40,343 nucleotides of DNA, taken from NCBI GenBank assembly GCA_936940865.1, contig CAKZJB010000159.1, forward strand, positions 1 to 40,343, written 5' to 3'. The translations under genes were made by a program, and so were the position numbers. The notes under the pieces are model-generated. The model saw nothing but the letters and a program-made list of their open reading frames with translations. It made no database searches and was not told where the DNA came from. This stretch comes from an uncultured Asticcacaulis sp. GTDB lineage: Bacteria > Pseudomonadota > Alphaproteobacteria > Caulobacterales > Caulobacteraceae. How positions within the stretch are numbered: position 1 is the first letter of the stretch; each line of letters starts with the position of its first letter. Positions 33,783-40,343 of this stretch are shown one piece after another.

Positions 33783-35300
33783 ATGGCCAGGCCCATAAAG
33801 AAAATCGTCATCGTCGGCGGCGGCACGGCCGGCTGGATGACCGCCGCACCGCTGGCCCGGCGGCTTGGCAAGTCGTGCGTCATCGACCTGGTCGAGTCGC
33901 CCGAGATCGGAACGATCGGCGTCGGCGAAGCGACCCTGCCCACCATCCGCTATTACAACAGAAGCCTCGGCATCGACGGCGCCGACTTCGTGAAGAAGAC
34001 CCAGGCCAGCTTCAAGCTCGGCATCGAATTCAAGGACTGGGGCCACATCGGCAACCGCTTCTTCCACGGCTTCGGCGACTTCGGCCCCAGTATTGAGAAC
34101 CGCTCGCCCCATACGCACTGGCTGCGCCTGAAACAGGCCGATCCGAACTTTCCATCCTGCGAGGACTGGTCGGTCGCCACCGTCCTGGCGCGCAACAACC
34201 GCTTCACCCCGCCGTCCGGCGACCAGCCGTCGGCCGCCAACGCCTATTCCTTCGGCTATCACTTCGACGCCGGTCTCTATGCCGCCTATCTGCGCGACTA
34301 CGCCGTGGCGCGCGGCGTCAATCGCATCGAGGCGAAGATCGTCGATGTCGAGCTGCGGCCCGAGGACGGTTTCATAACGGCGGTCCGCCTGGAGGACGGC
34401 CGGCGCGTCGAAGGCGACCTGTTCGTCGACTGCTCGGGCTTTCGCGGCCTCCTGATCGAAGGGGCCCTGAAGGCTGGTTTCATCGACTGGAGCGACCAGC
34501 TGCTGTGCGACAGCGCGCTGGCCGTACCCTGTGCCCGCACCGAACCGCTGACGCCCTACACCACATCGACGGCCAAGACGGCGGGCTGGGTATGGCGCAT
34601 TCCGCTGCAGCACCGCACCGGCAACGGCCACGTCTATTCCAGCCACTTCATGAGCGACGCGGAGGCCGAGAGCATCCTGATGGCAGGACTCGACGGCAAG
34701 GCCCTGGACGCGCCGCGCCAGATCCGCTTCAGGACGGGCCGGCGCCGCAAGGCCTGGGTGAAAAACTGCGTCGCCATCGGCCTGGCCGGGGGCTTTATCG
34801 AGCCCCTGGAATCGACGGCGATCCGGCTGATCGAAAGCGGCGTAGGCGGCCTGCTCCAGCTCTTTCCCGATATGGCGTTCCGACCACACCTGGCGGACGA
34901 GTTCAACCGCCAGACCGCAGGCCAGTACGAATATATCCGCGACTTCGTCGTCATGCACTACAAGCTGACGCACCGTGACGATTCCGACTTCTGGCGGCAC
35001 TGCGCCGCGCAACCCGTGTCGGACGCCCTGCGGCATCAGATCGATATCTTCCGCGAAAGCGGCCGCATCGTGATCCTCGATCCCGAAGGCTTTACCGAGC
35101 CGTCGTGGGTATCGCTCTTTCTCGGCCTCGGCCTCATTCCCGACAGCCATGACCCGTTCGCCGATCTTATCGACATGGGCCAGCTGCGCGAGCACTTCGC
35201 CCGCATCCGCCGGCTGATCCAGCAGACGGCAGCCGCCGCGCCGCTGCATGCCGACTATATCGCGCGGCATTGCAACGCCGTCCCGGAGCCGGTCCCCTGA
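33783..35300 (+). CDS. Flavin-dependent tryptophan-halogenase-like protein 3
   Basis: The product is 505 aa. It has GGGTAGW (12-18), IGTIGVGEAT, active-site Lys78 in ASFKLGIEF, the signature GWVWRIP and EPLESTA with the PrnA Glu346 equivalent. The G-T-F-K of the other two copies is A-S-F-K here. The Met at 33783 is the natural start (MARPIKKIVIVGGG); the ribosome-binding site AGAGG is 13 nt away, further than usual, right after a terminator. That arrangement predicts low translation. The gene follows receptor 3 and precedes the acetylesterase and GH27 on the same strand. Halogenation of an indole or phenol compound is the expected chemistry; its target in sugar use is not known. Confidence 0.92.
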   Translation: MARPIKKIVIVGGGTAGWMTAAPLARRLGKSCVIDLVESPEIGTIGVGEATLPTIRYYNRSLGIDGADFVKKTQASFKLGIEFKDWGHIGNRFFHGFGDFGPSIENRSPHTHWLRLKQADPNFPSCEDWSVATVLARNNRFTPPSGDQPSAANAYSFGYHFDAGLYAAYLRDYAVARGVNRIEAKIVDVELRPEDGFITAVRLEDGRRVEGDLFVDCSGFRGLLIEGALKAGFIDWSDQLLCDSALAVPCARTEPLTPYTTSTAKTAGWVWRIPLQHRTGNGHVYSSHFMSDAEAESILMAGLDGKALDAPRQIRFRTGRRRKAWVKNCVAIGLAGGFIEPLESTAIRLIESGVGGLLQLFPDMAFRPHLADEFNRQTAGQYEYIRDFVVMHYKLTHRDDSDFWRHCAAQPVSDALRHQIDIFRESGRIVILDPEGFTEPSWVSLFLGLGLIPDSHDPFADLIDMGQLREHFARIRRLIQQTAAAAPLHADYIARHCNAVPEPVP

Positions 35301-35353
35301 CGGGCGGCCGACACAGACAATACGACCGCAAACCAATTCCAAGGAGTGTTTCC

Positions 35354-36343
35354 ATGAGCCTGTCACGCCGCGATCTCGTAAAATCCCCCCTGGCCCTTGC
35401 CGCCGCCTCGACGGTCGGACTGGCGGCGGCCGCGGACGTCCGGGCACAACCGGCCACGGTGGACACCCGGGAGCGCATCCAACTATGGCCGCGTACACCG
35501 GATGGCGCCCTGCATCCGGACATGGCCGAACTGATCGAGCAGACCTCGACCAGCCCCTACTACAGCAGCCGGCGCGCCAGCCGCATCCTGAAGCCCTACA
35601 TGATCGCCATGCCGGCCGCCCAGCCCAACGGATCGGCCGTGCTGATCATTCCCGGCGGCAGCTTCCAGTACGCCTACTTCGAGCACGAGGGCTATTACGT
35701 CGCCGACATCCTCAATCGCGTGGGCATCTCCTGCTTCATCCTGATCTACCGGATGGCCCAGGACGGCTGGAAAGATCCCGTCCGTGTCGGCCCGGCCGAC
35801 GCCCAGCGCGCCATGCGCATGATCCGCGCCCAGGCTGCCCGTTTCCATCTCGATCCGGAACGGGTCGGAGTCCTGGGTTTCAGCGCCGGCGGCTTCCTGA
35901 CGACGACGCTCGCGACGCGCCACGCGGCGCCGCTCTATGCCCCGGTCGACGCCACCGACAAGCTCAGCGCCCGGCCCTTCCTGGCCGCGCCGATCTATCC
36001 GGTGCAAAGCGTCGATCCGGCCTATGCCTATGGGGGCGTGGCGCCGTCGCTGTTCGGCGGCACGCCGACACCCGCCCAGATCCGCGAGTGGTCGCCCGAC
36101 CTTAATGTAACCGCTGATGCCGCACCGACCTTCCTGGTCCACGCCGAGGATGACGGCGCCGTGCCGGTCGCCAACACGGTACGGCTGCGCGACGCCATGG
36201 TTGCGGCAAAGATCACGGTCGAGACCCACCTGTTCGCCCATGGCGGTCACGGCTTCGGCGTGGGGGGCCGTCCCGGCAGCCCCGATGGCCTGTGGCTGCC
36301 GCTGTTCATCAATTTCGCCCGCGAGCAAAAGTTGTTTGCCTAA
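35354..36343 (+). CDS. Tat-exported alpha/beta-hydrolase, probable acetylesterase of hemicellulose
   Basis: The product is 329 aa, with AAGGAG 7 nt before the ATG. The twin-arginine signal SRRDLVKS (4-11) and a hydrophobic stretch ending in V-R-A-Q show export by the Tat system. The alpha/beta-hydrolase fold (BD-FAE/acetyl-xylan-esterase-like) has the oxyanion-hole IPGGSF (99-104), the nucleophile elbow GFSAGG with Ser177, Asp266/267 in HAEDDGAVP and His299 in GGHGFG. All three catalytic residues are present. Its place before GH27 and after receptor 3 suggests removal of acetyl groups from galactosyl or backbone sugars. It may take over the role of the truncated SASA esterase of the left locus. 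Confidence 0.88.
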   Translation: MSLSRRDLVKSPLALAAASTVGLAAAADVRAQPATVDTRERIQLWPRTPDGALHPDMAELIEQTSTSPYYSSRRASRILKPYMIAMPAAQPNGSAVLIIPGGSFQYAYFEHEGYYVADILNRVGISCFILIYRMAQDGWKDPVRVGPADAQRAMRMIRAQAARFHLDPERVGVLGFSAGGFLTTTLATRHAAPLYAPVDATDKLSARPFLAAPIYPVQSVDPAYAYGGVAPSLFGGTPTPAQIREWSPDLNVTADAAPTFLVHAEDDGAVPVANTVRLRDAMVAAKITVETHLFAHGGHGFGVGGRPGSPDGLWLPLFINFAREQKLFA

Positions 36344-36424
36344 AGACCAAGCCGGCTCATTATGCGGCGATTCGGCCAGGATCAGGGGCCGGGCCATTCA
36401 TAACGAACCTTATTGGGAGACCTC

Positions 36425-38347
36425 ATGAGGCGATTTGCTCACGGGCTGGTCAGCAGCCTTGTCCTTGCGTTACTGTGCAGCGGCGGCGCCCATGCCGCCA
36501 CCGATCCCCTCGCGCCCGCCGCCCGCTGGACGGCCGTGACAACCGGACAGGCCCAAAAGCCGCCCATGGGCTGGAATTCGTGGAACGCCTTCCACACCGA
36601 CCTGACCGAGGCCAAGGTGCTCGATTCGGCCAAGGCCATCGTCGACAGCGGCCTGGCGGCGAAAGGCTATCGCTATATCAACCTCGACGACGGCTGGTGG
36701 CTGAAGCGCCGGGCGCGCGACGGCCGCATGCAGGTGCGTACGGCCCTGTTCCCTTCGGCGGCTACGGGCGGGGCCGATGAGACCAGTTTCCGGCCGTTCA
36801 CGGACCGCATCCATGCCATGGGGCTGAAGGCCGGCATCTACTCGGATATCGGCGCCAACAACTGTTCGCAGGCCTTCGGCGGCCCCAATACGCCCAACCT
36901 GCCCGAGGGCACGGTGGCCGAGCGCGAAGTCGGGCTCTACGGCCACATCGACCAGGACATCAAGCTCTATTTCGGCGATTGGGGATTCGACTATATCAAG
37001 GTCGACGGCTGTGGCATCCGCGCGTTCGGAGCGGACAGCCCGCGGGTAAAATCCGGCCTGTATCGCGCACTCCCCCCGCTGATCGACGTCGAGGAAATCC
37101 GCCGCACGAACATCCCCGCCGTCCGCAAGCTTTACCAGCAGGTCGCCGACGCGCTGCGCAAGACAAATCCGGACGGCGACTATGTGTTCTCGATCTGCGC
37201 CTGGGGCTCCGCCGATGTGCGGGCCTGGGCCAAGGACGTGGGGAACCTGTCGCGAACCAGCGACGATATCACACCGAGCTGGACGCGCATGCTGGCCAAT
37301 TTCGACAGCGCGGCCAACCGTCCGCTCTACGCGCATCCCGGTTCGTGGAACGATCCCGACATGCTCTTCGTCGGCCACGGTGACTTCGACGAGCATCACC
37401 TGACCGAAGCCAAATCGCATTTCGCGCTCTGGTCGATGCTGTCGGCACCCTTGTTAATCGGCTACGACCTGAGGAACGCGCCGCAGCCGCTCATGGATAT
37501 CCTGGGCAACAGCGACATCATCGCGATCGACCAGGATCCCGCCGGCAATCAGGCCGTACTGGCCTACGACACGGATGATGTCCAGATCCTGGTGAAGACG
37601 CTGAGCAATGGCCACAAGGCGGTCGCGGTCTTCAACCGCGGACTGGCGCCGGCCGACGTGACGCTGACGGCCCGGCACCTGAAGTTCGCCGCGACCTCGC
37701 CGGTTACGCTCAGGGACCTGTGGAGCGGAACCACCCTCCCCGCCTTCTCCGGCGAAACCAAACTGCATCTCGATCCGCGCCAGACGCTTATCTTCGATGC
37801 CTCTGGCTCGCGCGCCCTGGCGGACGGTCTCTATCTGTCCGAAATGCCCGGGCGGGTGAACCCGGCGGTCGATGGCGTCGTCATTCCCCAGCCGGATCCG
37901 ACGATCCATCGCATGATCAATCCCTGGGGTGCGACGACGGATACCGGCGAACCGCCCGCCTACACCGGGTGGGGCGGCGCCCAGGCCGATGCGACACCCT
38001 ACCGCCAGGCGCTGCGCGTCGATGGCCGGATGTTTGAGACGGGCCTCGGCGTCCTTGCCAATTCCCGGTTCGAGGTTCGGGCCGATGGCGGATTCCGCCG
38101 CTTCGTCGCCGAAGTGGGCGTCGACGACTCGACCTTTGATACCGGCGACGTCGTGACCTTCTCCGTCTATGGTGACGGCAAGCTTCTCGCGACCTCCAGG
38201 CCGGTACGCTTCGGCCAACCCGTACAGGCCCTGCGCGCAAATATTTCCGGCGTGAGAATCGTCGAACTGGTGGCGCGCGGCAAATCGGCCAGGAACAAGA
38301 CGCCGACAGTCGTCACCTGGGGCAATGCGGCCTTGCTGAAGGACTAA
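36425..38347 (+). CDS. GH27 alpha-galactosidase with C-terminal NPCBM-like domain
   Basis: The product is 640 aa; the ATG has GGGAG 6 nt upstream. Residues 1-25 are a signal peptide. The GH27 barrel starts with PPMGWNSWNAF and continues with INLDDGWW and GLKAGIYSDIG. The nucleophile is Asp194 in YIKVDGCG, and the acid/base is Asp280 or Asp281 in LSRTSDDITPSW. A beta-sandwich follows (about 390-470), then an NPCBM-type carbohydrate-binding domain (about 500-640, with GWGGAQADATPYRQ and a V-G-V-D-D-S motif). GH27 enzymes release alpha-galactose; some act as beta-L-arabinopyranosidases. The stop codon lies one base before a palindromic repeat element. It probably belongs to the receptor 3 transcript. 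Confidence 0.92.
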   Translation: MRRFAHGLVSSLVLALLCSGGAHAATDPLAPAARWTAVTTGQAQKPPMGWNSWNAFHTDLTEAKVLDSAKAIVDSGLAAKGYRYINLDDGWWLKRRARDGRMQVRTALFPSAATGGADETSFRPFTDRIHAMGLKAGIYSDIGANNCSQAFGGPNTPNLPEGTVAEREVGLYGHIDQDIKLYFGDWGFDYIKVDGCGIRAFGADSPRVKSGLYRALPPLIDVEEIRRTNIPAVRKLYQQVADALRKTNPDGDYVFSICAWGSADVRAWAKDVGNLSRTSDDITPSWTRMLANFDSAANRPLYAHPGSWNDPDMLFVGHGDFDEHHLTEAKSHFALWSMLSAPLLIGYDLRNAPQPLMDILGNSDIIAIDQDPAGNQAVLAYDTDDVQILVKTLSNGHKAVAVFNRGLAPADVTLTARHLKFAATSPVTLRDLWSGTTLPAFSGETKLHLDPRQTLIFDASGSRALADGLYLSEMPGRVNPAVDGVVIPQPDPTIHRMINPWGATTDTGEPPAYTGWGGAQADATPYRQALRVDGRMFETGLGVLANSRFEVRADGGFRRFVAEVGVDDSTFDTGDVVTFSVYGDGKLLATSRPVRFGQPVQALRANISGVRIVELVARGKSARNKTPTVVTWGNAALLKD

Positions 38348-38458
38348 TACCAACGGCGATTGATTTGACTCGATCGCCGTTGGCAAGGGCGCCAATCTTT
38401 TCGTACTTTTCCCGCCGCCGTCTTGTCCTCATTGGGACAACGCTTCGTGGGCGGCGGG
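38347..38458. repeat. Intergenic palindromic repeat, copy 2, short form
   Basis: It starts at the GH27 stop codon. A perfect 11-bp inverted repeat CCAACGGCGAT/ATCGCCGTTGG (38350-38360, 38373-38383) opens it, followed by GCAAGGGCGCCAATCTTTTC. CCCGCCGCC (38411-38419) and GGCGGCGGG (38450-38458) frame a shrunken 25-bp unit, TCCTCATTGGGACAACGC and TTCGTGG, in place of full 37-bp units. It lies between convergent genes (GH27 and IclR 3) and can fold into two hairpins, so it may end both transcripts. Confidence 0.85.
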
Positions 38459-38517
38459 CCGTTCCCGCATCGCTGCGTGTTCGCCGATCTCTTTCGCGGA
38501 CGCGCAGCGCTGCCGCT

Positions 38518-39306
38518 TCAGACCTCGCGCCTGTCGCGGCCCGTCAGGTCAGCCGTGATCCGGCTGGCGGTCTCGGCCAGAATATCCTGGGCCTGGTCGA
38601 GATGCACGGACTGGGTGCCGTCGATCAGGCGGAGAAAGGGCACGGTCAGTGCGGCGGCGATGTCGCCGTGAAAGTCGAAGACCGGATAGCTGACGTCCGT
38701 GACGCCGAGCGTGCGAGCACTTTCCATGCGCTCGTACCCGCGTTCCCGCACCGCGCTCAAGGTCGCCTGCAGCCTCGGATCGGCGGGCGCACCCGGCGAG
38801 ATGAATTCCGCGCCCAGGTCGCTGAAGGCCAGCAGGACATGCCCGGAACAGGTGGTCTCCAGATCCAGCTGCGTTCCGATGCGGACATGGAAACCCGTGG
38901 GCCCTGGATTCTGCTGCCGCATGATGACCAGGCCCTTGTTGCCGTTGCGCATCACCAGGTGGCATGACTGGTCGGTCGCGCGGGCGAACTCCCGCATATG
39001 CGGAGACGCCACGGCCGCCAGCTCCTCGGCCGGCGTCGCCCGGAAAGCCAGATCCAGAACCAGCGGCGTGACGCGGTATTTGTCGCCGGGGCTTTTGCGC
39101 AGCCAGCGGCGGCGTTCCATGACCATGATGATGCGGAAGATTTCGCTCATCGACAGGCCCAGCCCCGCTGCGATTTCCGAAGCGGTCAGCCCCTCCGGGG
39201 TCCGCGCCAGGAGCTCGATGACATTGAAGCCCTTTTCGAGCGCCGGGGCGACATAGGTGGGACTGCCGACCGTACCTTCGGTCTTGGCATTTATTTTCCT
39301 GCTCAT
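38518..39306 (-). CDS. IclR-family transcriptional regulator 3
   Basis: The product is 262 aa. The winged helix (about 15-80) contains APALEKGFNVIELLART and the recognition helix GLGLSMSEIFRIIMVME. The effector domain (about 95-255) contains SCHLVMRNGNKGLVIMRQ, the ligand-pocket-like G-F-H-V-R-I-G block, a C-S-G-H segment and VTDVSYPVFDFHGD. It is closest to IclR 1: the APALEKG and S-E-[LI]-F-R motifs and the F-H-[VI]-R-[IV]-G block are shared. It converges on GH27 and lies upstream of a repeat and a GH2-like gene on its own strand. It may control the GH27 or GH2 side of the cluster. The ribosome-binding site is weak. Confidence 0.9.
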   Translation of the reverse strand: MSRKINAKTEGTVGSPTYVAPALEKGFNVIELLARTPEGLTASEIAAGLGLSMSEIFRIIMVMERRRWLRKSPGDKYRVTPLVLDLAFRATPAEELAAVASPHMREFARATDQSCHLVMRNGNKGLVIMRQQNPGPTGFHVRIGTQLDLETTCSGHVLLAFSDLGAEFISPGAPADPRLQATLSAVRERGYERMESARTLGVTDVSYPVFDFHGDIAAALTVPFLRLIDGTQSVHLDQAQDILAETASRITADLTGRDRREV

Positions 39307-39423
39307 CTTTAATTACTTAAGCGGAGGTTCGGGAACTGGCAAGTGCAAACGTGGCCCATGCACGTCGCGATCGGGAACAGGAGAGGCCCTGGCCTGGCCC
39401 GGCCCGGCCCGGCCTTCTGTCCG

Positions 39424-39585
39424 ATCCCAACGGCGGTCGACTTTGACTCGGTCGCCGTCGGCAAGGGCGCCAATCGTTTCGGACCTTGCCCGCCGCCGTC
39501 TTGTCCTCAAGGAGCGAAGCGTTAGGACAACGCTTCGTGGTCCTCAAGGAGCGAAGCGTCAGGACAACGCTTCGTGGGCGGCGAG
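39424..39585. repeat. Intergenic palindromic repeat, copy 3, with two 37-bp units
   Basis: It has the same order as copies 1 and 2: a CCCAACGGCGGTCGA start, GCAAGGGCGCCAATCGTTTC, CCCGCCGCCGTCTTG, then full units at 39504-39540 and 39541-39577 and a closing GCGGCGAG. The two units differ at one base only (GCGTT against GCGTC in the stem). Unlike copies 1 and 2 it lies between two genes on the same strand. Confidence 0.85.
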
Positions 39586-39604
39586 CCATGCGGCGTTTGA
39601 GCGG

Positions 39605-39636
39605 AAAAAAACGACGGTCATTCTTTATGGCCGTCG
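39605..39636 (-). terminator. Rho-independent terminator after the GH2-like gene
   Basis: Stem CGACGG/CCGTCG (39612-39617, 39631-39636) is extended by CAT/ATG after one mismatch, with a 5-nt loop. Seven T residues follow on the minus strand (39605-39611). It begins 13 nt past the stop codon. Confidence 0.8.
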
Positions 39637-39649
39637 GTATAAACCGCCA

Positions 39650-40343
39650 TTACCGCACGTCCAACATGCCCTTGATGCTTATGTCCGCAAGACCGCACGA
39701 TCCTCCCGCGGGAACGGACAGCGTCAGCCGCAATTGCCTTCCCGTAATCGCCGGTGTCGCGATGTCGAGTTGATCGGACACGCCCAAAGCGCTGCCCAGC
39801 GGCTGCCATTTACCGTCCGTGCCTTGCGCTTCGGCGCTGACGTCGCAGCGGCCGGCGGGCGCAAAACGGAGCGCAAGATGGCGATAGGTCAGGATGCGCT
39901 CGGGGTCGACGACGATCGTGGGATGCCGGTCCGCCGCGTCGGGCGCCCACCAGGTGGCGGGATCGCCGTCATTGGCCAGCGAAGCCGGGTGGCTGGCGTC
40001 GCTCGAACTGGCGCTGACGGGATTATGCAGGCCGAAGGTTTCGTCCGCCGCTTCGGCCGGCCGGTAAGGAACATAGGGCCGGTCGGCGGCGAGCGGCGTT
40101 TTGCCGGCGACAAAGGCCGGCCCGTCGATCGTCTTCACTGTCAGCACGCCGTCCTTGAGGCCGGGCGACGTCGCCCGGATGCGCGTGGTTCCCGCCTGCC
40201 AGCTGCGCATGGCGATCGCCGCCTGGCCATCGCGGATCGGAATGTCGCCGTCGGGCGTAAAATCGATGTCGCGGCCCGTCGGCAGTTCGCCCGGCCCGGC
40301 TTCCAGGCGCAGATGGACCGGCGGGCTGTTGCTCAGCGGCTTT
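39650..40343 (-). CDS. C-terminal part of a probable GH2 beta-galactosidase with a discoidin-like domain (runs off right edge)
   Basis: About 230 residues are present in the frame that reads KPLSNSPPV from the edge; the 5' end lies outside. The first part (RDGQAAIAMRSWQAGTTRIR and ATSPGLKDG) matches the Ig-like C-terminal domain of large GH2 beta-galactosidases. From about DETFGLHNPVSASSSDASHP on there is an F5/8-type (discoidin, CBM32-like) domain: ANDGDPATWWAPD, then a strand pattern with I-V-V-D-P-E-R and a terminal ISIKGMLDVR. An ATG at 40210 is internal and should not be taken as the start. The catalytic barrel is not in the window, so GH2 is inferred from domain order; another hydrolase with the same tail is possible. 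Confidence 0.65.
   Translation of the reverse strand, partial: KPLSNSPPVHLRLEAGPGELPTGRDIDFTPDGDIPIRDGQAAIAMRSWQAGTTRIRATSPGLKDGVLTVKTIDGPAFVAGKTPLAADRPYVPYRPAEAADETFGLHNPVSASSSDASHPASLANDGDPATWWAPDAADRHPTIVVDPERILTYRHLALRFAPAGRCDVSAEAQGTDGKWQPLGSALGVSDQLDIATPAITGRQLRLTLSVPAGGSCGLADISIKGMLDVR

Larger units (their letters stand above)
39307..39649. other. 343-bp gap holding a 5-bp microsatellite, repeat copy 3 and a terminator
   Basis: No gene is seen. From left to right there is a GGCC(T/C) microsatellite of five units (39391-39415), the palindromic repeat copy 3 (39424-39585) and the terminator of the GH2-like gene (39605-39636). The promoter of IclR 3 should be in the first part, near 39307-39380. 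Confidence 0.6.

Noticed and set aside
39391-39415. Five GGCC(T/C) units as a phase-variable repeat
   Set aside because: It lies about 85 bp upstream of the IclR 3 start, outside coding sequence, and is too short and imperfect to argue for slippage control.

Overview
The window reads as part of a carbohydrate-utilisation region of a Gram-negative, GC-rich alphaproteobacterium, most likely Caulobacterales (Asticcacaulis/Caulobacter-like) or a sphingomonad. The grounds are three large TonB-dependent receptors of the Xanthomonas/Caulobacter type, each followed by a flavin-dependent 'tryptophan' halogenase gene, three IclR-type regulators and a dense set of exported glycoside hydrolases. The taxonomic placement is an inference from gene content only.

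Layout. (1) 1-1905, minus: the start of hyuB and the C-terminal two thirds of hyuA (hydantoinase/oxoprolinase family). HyuA is joined in frame to the N-terminal half of a sialate-O-acetylesterase-type (SASA) esterase at about 1902-1925. This is either an assembly chimera or a real fusion, and it is the most suspicious point of the window. (2) 1925-12049, minus: a likely xyloglucan-type locus in the order TonB receptor 1 > terminator > halogenase 1 > GH74 endo-xyloglucanase > GH29 alpha-L-fucosidase > acetylesterase (interrupted). Upstream lies a probable ~145-nt small RNA (12240-12384, minus) and then IclR regulator 1 (plus). (3) 13457-19823: a signalling and membrane block. A histidine kinase and an NtrC-like response regulator (minus, overlapping) diverge from IclR regulator 2, a MacB/LolD-type ABC ATPase and an FtsX-type permease (plus). 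(4) 20015-24650, minus: TonB receptor 2 > hairpin > halogenase 2. (5) 25349-30196, minus: a small winged-helix-like protein, a GH97 alpha-galactosidase-type enzyme and a GH42 beta-galactosidase. (6) 30578-38347, plus: TonB receptor 3 > terminator > halogenase 3 > Tat-exported acetylesterase > GH27 alpha-galactosidase with a C-terminal NPCBM-like domain. (7) 38518-40343, minus: IclR regulator 3 and the 3' part of a probable GH2 beta-galactosidase that runs off the right edge.

How it fits together: secreted or periplasmic enzymes remove acetyl, fucosyl and galactosyl groups and cut a xyloglucan-like backbone. Oligosaccharides enter through the three receptors, and the IclR proteins probably sense the products. 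The role of the three halogenases is unknown; all keep the catalytic Lys, Glu and flavin motifs. Every receptor-halogenase pair has a strong hairpin between the two genes, which suggests that halogenase expression is deliberately set below receptor expression.

Three copies of an intergenic palindromic repeat with a variable number of 37-bp units lie at 19830-20015, 38347-38458 and 39424-39585. I saw no tRNA, rRNA, insertion sequence or CRISPR array.
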